Below the pieces are notes generated by a model. That model did no database searches, was not told the origin of the DNA, and saw only the letters and a list, made by a program, of their open reading frames with translations. Below, in pieces: positions 1 through 14,245 of a stretch of 64,000 nt of DNA. Made by a program: the position numbers and the translations under genes. The stretch is from Lineus longissimus (Eukaryota > Nemertea > Pilidiophora > Heteronemertea > Lineidae). The first letter of the stretch is position 1, and every line of letters starts with the position of its first letter. The stretch covers positions 7,132,001 through 7,196,000 of the forward strand of contig NC_088319.1 in assembly GCF_910592395.1 (NCBI RefSeq), given 5' to 3'.

Positions 1-3000
1 ACAATTTCGAGATTCTGCGATGATTAGTTGTCATTAGACTAGCAATATTACACTACTGGCGATGAAAGTCGGTCGGCGATGGCGCTCGTCGTGTCCAATC
101 ACACTCACATTGGTTATGCAGAGTCGAGATGACCTATGGTCAAACCGAGACCACAATTTTGAGATTCTGCGATGATTAGTTGTCATTAGACTAGCAATAT
201 TACACTACTGGCGATGAAAGTCGGTCAGCGATGGCGCTCTTCGCGTCCAATCACGCTCATTTTGGTTATACAGAGTCGAGATGACCTATGGTCAAACTAA
301 GACCGCAATTTCGAGATTCTGCGATGATTACTTGTCATTAAGACTAGCAATATTACACTACTGGCGACGAAAGTCGGTCGGCGATCGCGCTCGTCGCGTC
401 CAATCACGCTCATTTTGGTTATAGATAGTCGAGATGACGGATTTGACAAACTGGGACCGCAATTTCGAGATTCTGCGATGATTACTTGTCATTAGACTAG
501 CAATATTACACTTCTGGTGATGAAAGTCGGTCGGCGATGGTGCTCGTCGTGTCCAATCACACTCACATTGGTTATGCACAGTCGAGATGACCTATGGTCA
601 AACCGAAACCACAATTTTGAGATTCTGCGATGATTAATTGTCATTAGAATAGCAATATTACACTACTGGCGATGAAAGTCGGTCGGCGATGGCGCTCGCC
701 GCGTCCAATCACGCTCATTTTGGTTATACAGAGTCGAGATGACCTATGGTCAAACTGAGACCGCAATTTCGAGATTCTGCGATGATTACTTGTCATTAAG
801 ACTAGCAATATTACACTACTGGCGACGAAAGTCGGTCGGCGATCGCGCTCGTTGCGTCCAATCACACTCATTTTGGTTATACAGAGTCGAGATGACCGAT
901 TTGACAAACTGAGACCGCAATTTCGAGATTCTGCGATGATTACTTGTCATTAGACTAGCAATATTACACTACTGGCGATGAAAGTCGGTCGGCGATGGCG
1001 CTCGTCACGTCCAATCACGCTCACATTGGTTATGCAGAGTAGAGATGACCTATGGTCAAACTGAGACCACAATTTCGAGATTCTGCGATGATTAGTTGTC
1101 ATTAGACTAGCAATATTACACTACTGGCGATGAAAGTCGGTCGGCGATGGCGCTCGTCGTGTCCAATCACACTCACATTGGTTATGCAGAGTCGAGATGA
1201 CCTATGGTCAAACCGAGACCACAATTTTGAGATTCTGCGATGATTAGTTGTCATTAGACTAGCAATATTACACTACTGGCGATGAAAGTCGGTCAGCGAT
1301 GGCGCTCGTCGCGTCCAATCACGCTCATTTTGGTTATACAGAGTCGAGATGACCTATGGTCAAACTAAGACCGCAATTTCGAGATTCTGCGATGATTACT
1401 TGTCATTAAGACTAGCAATATTACACTACTGGCGACGAAAGTCGGTCGGCGATCGCGCTCGTCGCGTCCAATCACGCTCATTTTGGTTATAGATAGTCGA
1501 GATGCTCGATTGGACAAACTGAGACCGCAATTTTGAGATTCTGCGATGATTAGTTGTCATTAGACTAGCAATATTACACTAGTGGCGACGAAAGTCGGTC
1601 GGCGATCGCGCTCGTTGCGTCCAATCACACTCATTTTGGTTATACAGAGTCGAGATGACGGATTTGACAAACTGGGACCGCAATTTCGAGATTCTGCGAT
1701 GATTACTTGTCATTAGACTAGCAATATTACACTACTGGCGATGAAAGTCGGTCGGCGATGGCGCTCGTCACGTCCAATCACGCTCACATTGGTTATGCAG
1801 AGTCAAGATGACCTATGGTCAAACTGAGACTGCAATTTCGAGATTCTGCGATGATTAGTTGTCATTAAACTAGCTTTATTACACTACTGGCGATAAAAGT
1901 CTATCAGCGATGGCGCTCGTCGCGACCGATCACACTCACTTTGGTTATGCAGGGTCGAAATGACCTATGGTCAAACTGAGACTGCAATTTTGAGATTCTG
2001 CGATGATTAGTTGTCATTAGACTAGCAATATTACACTACTGGTGATGAAAGTCGGTCGGCGATGGCGTTCGTCGCGTCCAATCACGCTCACATTGGTTAT
2101 GCAGAGTCGTGATGACCTATGATCAAACTGAGACCACAATTTCGAGATTTTGCGATGATTACTTGTCATTAGACTAGCAATATTACACTACTGGCGATGA
2201 AAGTCGGTCGGCGATGGCGCTCGTCGCGTCCAATCACGCTCACATTGGTTATGCAGAGTCGTGATGACCTATGATAAAACTGAGACCACAATTTCGAGAT
2301 TTTGCGATGATTACTTGTCATTAGACCAGCAATATTACACTACTGGCGATGAAAGTCGGTCGGCGATGGCGCTCGTCGTGTCCAATCACACTCACATTGG
2401 TTATGCAGAGTCGAGATGACCTATGGTCAAACCGAGACCACAATTTTGAGATTCTGCGATGATTAGTTGTCATTAGAATAGCAATATTACACTACTGGCG
2501 ATGAAAGTCGGTCGGCAATGGCGCTCGTCGCGTCCAATCACGCTCATTTTGGTTATACAGAGTCGAGATGACCTATGGTCAAACTGAGACCACAATTTCG
2601 AGATTCTGCGATGATTAGTTGTCATTAGACTAGCAATATTACACTACTGGCGATGAAAGTCGGTCGGCGATGGCGCTCGTCGTGTCCAATCACACTCACA
2701 TTGGTTATGCAGAGTCGAGATGACCTAAGGTCATACCGAGACCACAATTTTGAGATTCTGCGATGATTAGTTGTCATTAGAATAGCAATATTACACTACT
2801 GGCGTTGAAAGTCGGTCGGCGATGGCACTCGTCGCGTCCAATCACGCTCATTTTGGTTATACAGAGTCGAGATGACCTATGGTCAAACCGAGACCGCAAT
2901 TTCGAGATTCTGCGATGATTACTTGTCATTAAGACTAGCAATATTACACTACTGGCGACGAAAGTCGGTCGGCGATCGCGCTCGTCGCGTCCAATCACGC

Positions 3001-6000
3001 TCATTTTGGTTATAGATAGTCGAGATGCTCGATTCGACAAACTGAGACCGCAATTTTGAGATTCTGCGATGATTAGTTGTCATTAGACTAGCAATATTAC
3101 ACTAGTGGCGACGAAAGTCGGTCGGCGATCGCGCTCGTTGCGTCCAATCACACTCATTTTGGTTATACAGAGTCGAGATGACGGATTTGACAAACTGGGA
3201 CCGCAATTTCGAGATTCTGCGATGATTACTTGTCATTAGACTAGCAATATTACACTACTGGCGATGAAAGTCGGTCGGCGATGGCGCTCGTCACGTCCAA
3301 TCACGCTCACATTGGTTATGCAGAGTCAAGATGACCTATGGTCAAACTGAGACTGCAATTTCGAGATTCTGCGATGATTAGTTGTCATTAAACTAGCGAT
3401 ATTACACTACTGGCGATAAAAGTCTATCGGCGATGGCGCTCGTCGCGACCGATCACACTCACTTTGGTTATGCAGGGTCGAAATGACCTATGGTCAAACT
3501 GAGACTGCAATTTTGAGATTCTGCGATGATTAGTTGTCATTAGACTAGCAATATTACACTACTGGCGATGAAAGTCGGTCGGCGATGGCGCTCGTCGCGT
3601 CCAATCACGCTCAGATTGGTTATGCAGAGTCGTGATGACCTATGATCAAACTGAGACCACAATTTTGAGATTCTGCGATGATTACTTGTCATTAGACTAG
3701 CAATATTACACTACTGGCGATGAAAGTCGGTCGGCGATGGCGCTCGTCGTGTCCAATCACACTCACATTGGTTATGCAGAGTCGAGATGACCTATGGTCA
3801 AACTGAGACCACAATTTCGAGATTCTGCGATGATTAGTTGTCATTAGACTAGCAATATTACACTACTGGCGATGAAAGTCGGTCGGCGATGGCGCTCGTC
3901 GTGTCCAATCACACTCACATTGGTTATGCAGAGTCGAGATGACCTATGGTCAAACCGAGACCACAATTTTGAGATTCTGCGATGATTAGTTGTCATTAGA
4001 CTAGCAATATTACACTACTGGCGATGAAAGTCGGTCAGCGATGGCGCTCTTCGCGTCCAATCACGCTCATTTTGGTTATACAGAGTCGAGATGACCTATG
4101 GTCAAACTAAGACCGCAATTTCGAGATTCTGCGATGATTACTTGTCATTAAGACTAGCAATATTACACTACTGGCGACGAAAGTCGGTCGGCGATCGCGC
4201 TCGTCGCGTCCAATCACGCTCATTTTGGTTATAGATAGTCGAGATGACGGATTTGACAAACTGGGACCGCAATTTCGAGATTCTGCGATGATTACTTGTC
4301 ATTAGACTAGCAATATTACACTACTGGCGATGAAAGTCGGTCGGCGATGGCGCTCGTCTCGTCCAATCACGCTCACATTGGTTATGCAGAGTCAAGATGA
4401 CCTATGGTCAAACTGAGACTGCAATTTCGAGATTCTGCGATGATTAGTTGTCATTAAACTAGCGATATTACACTACTGGCGATAAAAGTCTATCGGCGAT
4501 GGCGCTCGTCGCGACCGATCACACTCACTTTGGTTATGCAGGGTCGAAATGACCTATGGTCAAACTGAGACTGCAATTTCGAGATTCTGCGATGATTACT
4601 TGTCATTAGACTAGCAATATTACACTACTGGCGATGAAAGTCGGTCGGCGATGGCGCTCGTCACGTCCAATCACGCTCACATTGGTTATGCAGAGTAGAG
4701 ATGACCTATGGTCAAACTGAGACCACAATTTCGAGATTCTGCGATGATTAGTTGTCATTAGACTAGCAATATTACACTACTGGCGATGAAAGTCGGTCGG
4801 CGATGGCGCTCGTCGTGTCCAATCACACTCACATTGGTTATGCAGAGTCGAGATGACCTATGGTCAAACCGAGACCACAATTTTGAGATTCTGCGATGAA
4901 TAGTTGTCATTAGACTAGCAATATTACACTACTGGCGATGAAAGTCGGTCAGCGATGGCGCTCGTCGCGTCCAATCACGCTCATTTTGGTTATACAGAGT
5001 CGAGATGACCTATGGTCAAACTAAGACCGCAATTTCGAGATTCTGCGATGATTACTTGTCATTAAGACTAGCAATATTACACTACTGGCGACGAAAGTCG
5101 GTCGGCGATCGCGCTCGTCGCGTCCAATCACGCTCATTTTGGTTATAGATAGTCGAGATGCTCGATTGGACAAACTGAGACCGCAATTTTGAGATTCTGC
5201 GATGATTAGTTGTCATTAGACTAGCAATATTACACTAGTGGCGACGAAAGTCGGTCGGCGATCGCGCACGTTGCGTCCAATCACACTCATTTTGGTTATA
5301 CAGAGTCGAGATGACGGATTTGACAAACTGGGACCGCAATTTTGAGATTCTGCGATGATTACTTGTCATTAGACTAGCAATATTACACTACTGGCGATGA
5401 AAGTCGGTCGGCGATGGCGCTCGTCACGTCCAATCACGCTCACATTGGTTATGCAGAGTCAAGATGACCTATGGTCAAACTGAGACTGCAATTTCGAGAT
5501 TCTGCGATGATTAGTTGTCATTAAACTAGCGATATTACACTACTGGCGATAAAAGTCTATCGGCGATGGCGCTCGTCGCGACCGATCACACTCACTTTGG
5601 TTATGCAGGGTCGAAATGACCTATGGTCAAACTGAGACTGCAATTTTGAGATTCTGCGATGATTAGTTGTCATTAGACTAGCAATATTACACTACTGGTG
5701 ATGAAAGTCGGTCGGCGATGGCGTTCGTCGCGTCCAATCACGCTCACATTGGTTATGCAGAGTCGTGATGACCTATGATCAAACTGAGACCACAATTTCG
5801 AGATTTTGCGATGATTACTTGTCATTAGACTAGCAATATTACACTACTGGCGATGAAAGTCGGTCGGCGATGGCGCTCGTCGTGTCCAATCACACTCACA
5901 TCGGTTATGCAGAGTCGAGATGACCTATGGTCAAACCGAGACCACAATTTTGAGATTCTGCGATGATTAGTTGTCATTAGACTAGCAATATTACATACAC

Positions 6001-8600
6001 TACTGGCGATGAAAGTCGGTTGGCGATGGCGCTCGTCGAGTCCAATCACGCTCATTTTGGTTATACAGAGTCGAGATGACCTATGGTCAAACTGAGACCG
6101 CAATTTCGAGATTCTGCGATGATTACTTGTCATTAGACTAGCAATATTACACTACTGGCGACGAAAGTTGGTCGGCGATCGCGCTCGTTGCGTCCAATCA
6201 CACTCATTTTGGTTATACAGAGTCGAGATGACCGATTTGACAAACTGAGACCGCAATTTCGAGATTCTGCGATGATTACTTGTCATTAGACTAGGAATAT
6301 TACACTACTGGCGATGAAAGTCGGTCGGCGATGGCGCTCGTCACGTCCAATCACGCACACATTGGTTATGCAGAGTCGAGATGACCTGTGGTCAAACTGA
6401 GACCACAATTTCGAGATTCTGCGATGATTAGTTGTCATTAGACTAGCAATATTACACTACTGGCGATGAAAGTCGGTCGGCGATGGCGCTCGTCGTGTCC
6501 AATCACACTCACATTGGTTATGCAGAGTCGAGATGACCTATGGTCAAACCGAGACCACAATTTTGAGATTCTGCGATGATTAGTTGTCATTAGAATAGCA
6601 ATATTACACTACTGGCGATGAAAGTCGGTCGGCGATCGCGCTCGTTGCGTCCAATCACACTCATTTTGGTTATACAGAGTCGAGATGACGGATTTGACAA
6701 ACTGGGACTGCAATTTCGAAATTCTGCGATGATTACTTGTCATTAGACTAGCAATATTACACTACTGGCGATGAAAGTCGGTCGGCGATGGCGCTCGTCA
6801 CGTCCAATCACGCTCACATTGGTTATGCAGAGTCAAGATGACCTATGGTCAAACTGAGACTGCAATTTCGAGATTCTGCGATGATTAGTTGTCATTAAAC
6901 TAGCGATATTACACTACTGGCGATAAAAGTCGGTCGGCGATGGCGCTCGTCGCGACCGATCACACTCACTTTGGTTATGCAGGGTCGAAATGACCTATGG
7001 TCAAACTGAGACTGCAATTTTGAGATTCTGCGATGATTAGTTGTCATTAGACTAGCAATATTACACTACTGGCGATGAAAGTCGGTCGGCGATGGCGCTC
7101 GCCGCGTCCAATCACGCTCATTTTGGTTATACAGAGTCGAGATGACCTATGGTCAAACTGAGACCGCAATTTCGAGATTCTGCGATGATTACTTGTCATT
7201 AAGACTAGCAATATTACACTACTGGCGACGAAAGTCGGTCGGCGATCGCGCTCGTTGCGTCCAATCACACTCATTTTGGTTATACAGAGTCGAGATGACC
7301 GATTTGACAAACTGAGACCGCAATTTCGAGATTCTGCGATGATTACTTGTCATTAGACTAGCAATATTACACTACTGGCGATGAAAGTCGGTCGGCGATG
7401 GCGCTCGTCACGTCCAATCACGCTCACATTGGTTATGCAGAGTAGAGATGACCTATGGTCAAACTGAGACCACAATTTCGAGATTCTGCGATGATTAGTT
7501 GTCATTAGACTAGCAATATTACACTACTGGCGATGAAAGTCGGTCGGCGATGGCGCTCGTCGTGTCCAATCACACTCACATTGGTTATGCAGAGTCGAGA
7601 TGACCTATGGTCAAACCGAGACCACAATTTTGAGATTCTGCGATGATTAGTTGTCATTAGACTAGCAATATTACACTACTGGCGATGAAAGTCGGTCAGC
7701 GATGGCGCTCGTCGCGTCCAATCACGCTCATTTTGGTTATACAGAGGCGAGATGACCTATGGTCAAACTAAGACCGCAATTTCGAGATTCTGCGTTGATT
7801 ACTTGTCATTAAGACTAGCAATATTACACTACTGGCGACGAAAGTCGGTCGGCGATCACGCTCGTCGCGTCCAATCACGCTCATTTTGGTTATAGATAGT
7901 CGAGATGCTCGATTGGACAAACTGAGACCGCAATTTTGAGATTCTGCGATGATTAGTTGTCATTAGACTAGCAATATTACACTAGTGGCGACGAAAGTCG
8001 GTCGGCGATCGCGCTCGTTGCGTCCAATCACACTCATTTTGGTTATACAGAGTCGAGATGACGGATTTGACAAACTGGGACCGCAATTTTGAGATTCTGC
8101 AATGATTACTTGTCATTAGACTAGCAATATTACACTACTGGCGATGAAAGTCGGTCGGCGATGGCGCTCGTCACGTCCAATCACGCTCACATTGGTTATG
8201 CAGAGTCAAGATGACCTATGGTCAAACTGAGACTGCAATTTCGAGATTCTGCGATGATTAGTTGTCATTAGACTAGCAATATTACACTACTGGCGATGAA
8301 AGTCGGTCGGCGATGGCGTTCGTCGCGTCCAATCACACTCACATTGGTTATGCAGAGTCGAGATGACCTATGGTCAAACCGAGACCACAATTTTGAGATT
8401 CTGCGATGATTAGTTGTCATTAGACTAGCAATATTACATACACTACTGGCGATGAAAGTCGGTCGGCGATGGCGCTCGTCGAGTCCAATCACGCTCATTT
8501 TGGTTATACAGAGTCGAGATGACCTATGGTCAAACTGAGACCGCAATTTCGAGATTCTCCGATGATTACTTGTCATTAGACTAGCAATATTACACTACTG
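1..8600 (+). repeat. Nested higher-order repeats in the left part of the array
   Basis: Private variants recur at fixed long spacings, so multi-monomer blocks were copied as units. Bases 1-510 match 3811-4320 (offset 3,810). The agtagagatg variant at 1035 recurs at 4691 and 7438 (offsets 3,656 and 2,747). The aaaagtctatc variant lies at about 1901, 3424, 4490 and 5557, giving two 1,067-bp steps and one 3,656-bp offset. Bases 644-907 match 7047-7310 (offset 6,403). The offset changes from 3,810 to 3,656 by about one monomer between 510 and 1035, so single monomers were gained or lost after duplication. Exact block borders were judged by eye and are approximate. Confidence 0.75.
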
Positions 8601-11600
8601 GCGATGAAAGTCGGTCGGCGATGGCGCTCGTCGCGTCCAATCACACTCATTTTGGTTATACAGAGTCGAGATGACCGATTTGAGAAACTGAGACCGCAAT
8701 TTCGAGATTCTGCGATGATTACTTGTCATTAAACTAGTAATATTACACTACTGGCTATGAAAGTCGGTCGGCGATGGCGCTCGTCACGTCCAATCACGCT
8801 CACATTGGTTATGCAGAGTCGAGATGACCTATGGTCAAACTGAGACCACAATTTCGAGATTCTGCGATGATTAGTTGTCATTAGACTAGCACTATTACAC
8901 TACTGGCGATGAAAGTCGGTCGGCGATGGCGCTCGTCGTGTCCAATCACACTCACATTGGTTATGCAGAGTCGTGATGACCTATGGTCAAACCGAGACCA
9001 CAATTTTGAGATTCTGCGATGATTAGTTGTCATTAGAATAGCAATATTACACTACTGGCGATGAAAGTCGGTCGGCGATGGCGCTCGTCGCGTCCAATCA
9101 CGCTCATTTTGGTTATACAGAGTCGAGATGACCTATGGTCAAACTGAGACCGCATTTTCGAGATTCTGCGATGATTACTTGTCATTAAGACTAGCAATAT
9201 TACACTACTGGCGACGAAAGTCGGTCGGCGATCGCGCTCGTCGCGTCCAATCACGCTCATTTTGGTTATAGATAGTCGAGATGCTCGATTGGACAAACTG
9301 AGACCGCAATTTTGAGATTCTGCGATGATTAGTTGTCATTAGACTAGCAATATTACACTAGTGGCGACGAAAGTCGGTCGGCGATCGCGCTCGTTGCGTC
9401 CAATCACACTCATTTTGGTTATACAGAGTCGAGATGACCGATTTGACAAACTGTGACCGCAATTTTGAGATTCTGCGATAATTACTTGTCATTAGACTAG
9501 CAATATTACACTACTGGCGATGAAAGTCGGTCGGCGATGGCGTTCGTCACGTCCAATCACGCTCACATTGGTTATGCAGAGTCGTGATGACCTATGATCA
9601 AACTGAGACCACAATTTCGAGATTCTGCGATGATTACTTGTCATTAGACTAGCAATATTACACTACTGGCGTTGAAAGTCGGTCGGCGATGGCGCTCGTC
9701 GCAACCGATCACGCTCACTTTGGTTATGCAGAGTCGAAATGACCTATGGTCAAACTGAGACCGCAATTTTGAGATTCTGAGATGATTAGTTGTCATTAGA
9801 CTAGCAATATTACACTACTGGCGATGAAAGTCGGTCGGCGATGGCGTTCGTCGCGTCCAATCACGCTCACATTGGTTATGCAGAGTCGTGATGACCTATG
9901 ATCAAACTGAGACCACAATTTCGAGATTCTGCGATGATTAGTTGTCATTAGACTAGCAATATTACACTACTGGCGATGAAAGTCGGTCGGCGATGGCGCT
10001 CGTCGTGTCCAATCACACTCACATTGGTTATGCAGAGTCGAGATGACCTATGGTCAAACCGAGACCACAATTTTGAGATTCTGCGATGATTACTTGTCAT
10101 TAGACTAGCAATATTACACTACTGGCGACGAAAGTCGGTCGGCGTTCGCGCTCGTTGCGTCCAATCACACTCATTTTAGTTATACAGAGTCGAGATGACC
10201 GATTTGACAAACTGAGACCGCAATTTCGAGATTCTGCGATGATTACTTGTCATTAGACTAGCAATATTACACTACTGGCGATGAAAGTCGGTCGGCGATG
10301 GCGCTCATCACGTCCAATCACGCTCACATTGGTTATGCAGAGTCGAGATGACCTTTGGTCAAACCGAGACCACAATTTTGAGATTCTGCGATGATTACTT
10401 GTCATTAGACTAGCAATATTACACTACTGGCGATGAAAGTCGGTCGGCGATGGCGCTCGTCGCGTCCAATCACGCTCATTTTGGTTATAGATAGTCGTGA
10501 TGACCTATGGTCAAACTGAGACCACAATTTCGAGATTCTGCGATGATTAGTTGTCATTAGACTAGCAATATTACACTACTGGCGATGAAAGTCGGTCGGC
10601 GATGGCGCTCGTCGTGTCCAATCACACTCACATTGGTTATGCAGAGTCGAGATGACCTATGGTCAAACCGAGACCACAATTTTGAGAGTCTGCGATGATT
10701 AGTTGTCATTAGACTAGCAATATTACACTACTGGCGATGAAAGTCGGTCGGCGATGGCGCTCGTCGCTTCCAATCAGGCTCATTTTGGTTATAGATAGTC
10801 GAGATGCTCGATTGGACAAACTGAGACCGCAATTTTGAGATTCTGCGATGATTAGTTGTCATTAGACTAGCAATATTACACTAGTGGCGACGAAAGTCGG
10901 TCGGCGATCGCGCTCGTTGCGTCCAATCACACTCATTTTGGTTATACAGAGTCGAGATGACCGATTTGACAAACTGTGACCGCAATTTTGAGATTCTGCG
11001 ATGATTACTTGTCATTAGACTAGCAATATTACACTACTGGCGATGAAAGTCGGTCGGCGATGGCGTTTGTCACGTCCAATCACGCTCACATTGGTTATGC
11101 AGAGTCGTGATGACCTATGATCAAACTGAGACCACAATTTCGAGATTCTGCGATGATTACTTGTCATTAGACTAGCAATATTACACTACTGGCGACGAAA
11201 GTCGGTCGGCGATCGCGCTCGTTGCGTCCAATCACACTCATTTTGGTTATACAGAGTCGAGATGACCGATTTGACAAACTGAGACCGCAATTTCGAGATT
11301 CTGCGATGATTACTTGTCATTAGACTAGGAATATTACACTACTGGCGATGAAAGTCGGTCGGCGATGGCGCTCGTCACGTCCAATCACGCTCACATTGGT
11401 TATGCAGAGTCGTGATGACCTATGGTCAAACTGAGACCACAATTTCGAGATTCTGCGATGATTAGTTGTCATTAGACTAGCACTATTACACTACTGGCGA
11501 TGAAAGTCGGTCGGCGATGGCGCTCGTCGTGTCCAATCACACTCACATTGGTTATGCAGAGTCGAGATGACCTATGGTCAAACCTTGACCACAATTTTGA

Positions 11601-13465
11601 GATTCTGCGATGATTAGTTGTCATTAGAATAGCAATATTACACTACTGGCGTTGAAAGTCGGTCGGCGATGGCGCTCGTCGTGTCCAATCACACTCACAT
11701 TGGTTATGCAGAGTCGAGATGACCTATGGTCAAACCGAGACCACAATTTCGAGATTCTGCGATGATTACTTGTCATTAAGACTAGCAATATTACACTACT
11801 GGCGACGAAAGTCGGTCGGCGATGGCGCTCGTCGCGTCCAATCACGCTCATTTTGGTTATAGATAGTCGAGATGCTCGATTGGACAAACTGAGACCGCAA
11901 TTTTGAGATTCTGCGATGATTAGTTGTCATTAGAGTAGCAATATTACACTAGTGGCGACGAAAGTCGGTCGGCGATCGCGCTCGTTGCGTCCAATCACAC
12001 TCATTTTGGTTATACAGAGTCGAGATGACCGATTTGACAAACTGTGACCGCAATTTTGAGATTCTGCGATGATTACTTGTCATTAGACTAGCAATATTAC
12101 ACTACTGGCGATGAAAGTCGGTCGGCGATGGCGTTCGTCACGTCCAATCACGCTCACATTGGTTATGCAGAGTCGTGATGACCTATGATTAAACTGAGAC
12201 CACAATTTCGAGATTCTGCGATGATTACTTGTCATTAGACTAGCAATATTACACTACTGGCGTTGAAAGTCGGTCGGCGATGGCGCTCGTCGCGACCGAT
12301 CACGCTCACTTTGGTTATGCAGAGTCGAAATGACCTATGGTCAAACTGAGACCGCAATTTTGAGATTCTGCGATGATTAGTTGTCATTAGACTAGCAATA
12401 TTACACTACTGGCGATGAAAGTCTGTCGGCGATGGCGTTCGTCGCGTCCAATCACGCTCACATTGGTTATGCTGAGTCGTGATGACCTATGATCAAACTG
12501 AGACCACAATTTCGAGATTCTGCGATGATTACTTGTCATTAGACTAGCAATATTACACTACTGGCGATGAAAGTCGGTCGGCGATGGCGCTCGTCGCGTC
12601 CAATCACGCTCACATTGGTTATGCAGAGTCGAGATGACCTATGATCAAACTGGGACCACAATTTCGAGATTCTGCGATGATTACTTGTCATTAGACTAGC
12701 AATATTACACTACTGGCGACGAAAGTCGGTCGGCGTTCGCGCTCGTTGCGTCCAATCACACTCATTTTGGTTATACAGAGTCGAGATGACCAATTTGACA
12801 AACTGAGACCGCAATTTCGAGATTCTGCGATGATTACTTGTCATTAGACTAGCAATATTACACTACTGGCGATGAAAGTCGGTCGGCGATGGCGCTCATC
12901 ACGTCCAATCACGCTCACATTGGTTATGCAGAGTCGAGATGACCTATGGTCAAACTGAGACCACAATTTCGAGATTCTGCGATGATTAGTTGTCATTAGA
13001 CTAGCAATATTACACTACTGGCGACGAAAGTCGGTCGGCGATCGCGCTCGTCGCGTCCAATCACGCTCATTTTGGTTATAGATAGTCGAGATGCTCGATT
13101 GGACAAACTGAGACCGCAATTTTGAGATTCTGCGATGATTAGTTGTCATTAGACTAGCAATATTACACTAGTGGCGACGAAAGTCGGTCGGCGATCGCGC
13201 TCGTTGCGTCCAATCACACTCATTTTGGTTATACAGAGTCGAGATGACCGATTTGACAAACTGTGACCGCAATTTTGAGATTCTGCGATGATTACTTGTC
13301 ATTAGACTAGCAATATTACACTACTGGCGATGAAAGTCGGTCGGCGATGGCGTTCGTCACGTCCAATCACGCTCACATTGGTTATGCAGAGTCGTGATGA
13401 CCTATGATTAAACTGAGACCACAATTTCGAGATTCTGCGATGATTACTTGTCATTAGACTAGCAA
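1..13465 (+). repeat. Satellite array block 1 (~152-bp monomer, about 88 copies)
   Basis: Head-to-tail copies of one monomer fill this stretch without interruption. Taking the unit from caatattacac to the next cattagactag, the common form is 152 bp, with 153-bp copies (attaagactag in place of attagactag) and rare 156-bp copies. Conserved landmarks in order are caatattacactactgg, gaaagtcggtcggcga, cgtccaatcac, ggttatgcagagtcgagatg, caatttcgagattctgcgatg and tgtcattagactag. All copies point the same way. One hand-counted monomer is about 47% GC with 12 CpG sites. The block starts in mid-monomer at base 1 and is cut at agcaa (13461-13465) by the first Helitron-like insertion. No gene is seen. 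Open frames on the minus strand, such as 644-907 or 8268-8576, are read-throughs of the repeat. Sequence type is certain; chromosomal location is not known. Confidence 0.98.
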
Positions 13466-13490
13466 TCTATATTATAATACTATAAGGCGG
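13466..13490 (+). other. Helitron 5' terminus
   Basis: The left end begins with the diagnostic TC directly after the target A (13465). It continues as an AT-rich stretch containing the perfect 10-bp palindrome TATTATAATA (13470-13479), followed by ctataaggcgg. AT-rich TCTATA-type starts are common among Helitron 5' ends. The boundary is exact because the satellite sequence stops one base earlier. Confidence 0.8.
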
Positions 13491-14245
13491 CTCGCTAAAG
13501 TGCCATTTGGGGGTCGTGTTTCGTCTCGAAATTTTGCACGTTTGCAGGTGATATGTTATCCTGATGCAACGTCATGTTTATTTTCGGAAATTTATTTCAG
13601 CGGAGCAGTAATGAGGGATTTTTAATCGGACACGGTCAATTCTCCTTATCACTCACGGAAGCCAAGCCATTGCTGTTCAGTTATGCAGAGGATTAATGAA
13701 TCACCTGCACTCCCTGTGGGGGTACTAACACTACCTGTTGAACGGCTGGCTGTAGGGGGATGATTGGAACAGCCTGTACACGTGTTGACCTGCTGAACCA
13801 AGGTTAATGTTATTTTCAATCCACGATTGTAGGTCACCTGATCTTCGAGATTTCGCGGGAAAGAAATTGTAAACAAACGCATGTGTGCAGTTCAAATGTA
13901 AACAAAAATGTATTTTGATACTTTTGGTTGCTGGACTTGGGTTTTCCCGCAGTAAGGAGCTGGGGTCAAATTGATGGTCTATCGTATATTGGTACTGTAT
14001 TAGCCAGAGCTAGCCCTTGATTATGAAGGGATTTTCAAATTAAAAGGTTACAATGGTATGTTTATGTGCTCACCACAGCTTTCAAAACTTGATGTATCTG
14101 AAGAGGCACTCTGAACTTGGCATGGCCTTATCAAGGAGCTGCTCACGGTGCTGAACTTCTAGCTTGCCTGTCGACTAAGTGCCTTGCCCGAGATCATGCT
14201 ACATGTAGGAGGAGCACGCATTTTAAAGTTTTAGTAGTGATAGTG

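Noticed and set aside
117-160. CENP-B box in the monomer (tttcgagattctgcga)
   Set aside because: Only the TTCG part fits. The required central A and CGGG positions do not match, and I found no better match elsewhere in the monomer.
644-907. Family of 73-102 residue minus-strand open frames with the motif SRLCITKMSVIGRDERHRRPTF
   Set aside because: They are translations of the satellite monomer, many start at TTG, and the peptide repeats inside itself with the monomer period. No domain, Kozak context or splice structure supports a gene.
13649-13882. 77-residue minus-strand open frame inside the Helitron (also at 19772-20005)
   Set aside because: It starts at ATG, but no family is recognisable, and the presence in both copies only reflects the recent duplication. 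It could be part of captured DNA, but there is no support for coding.
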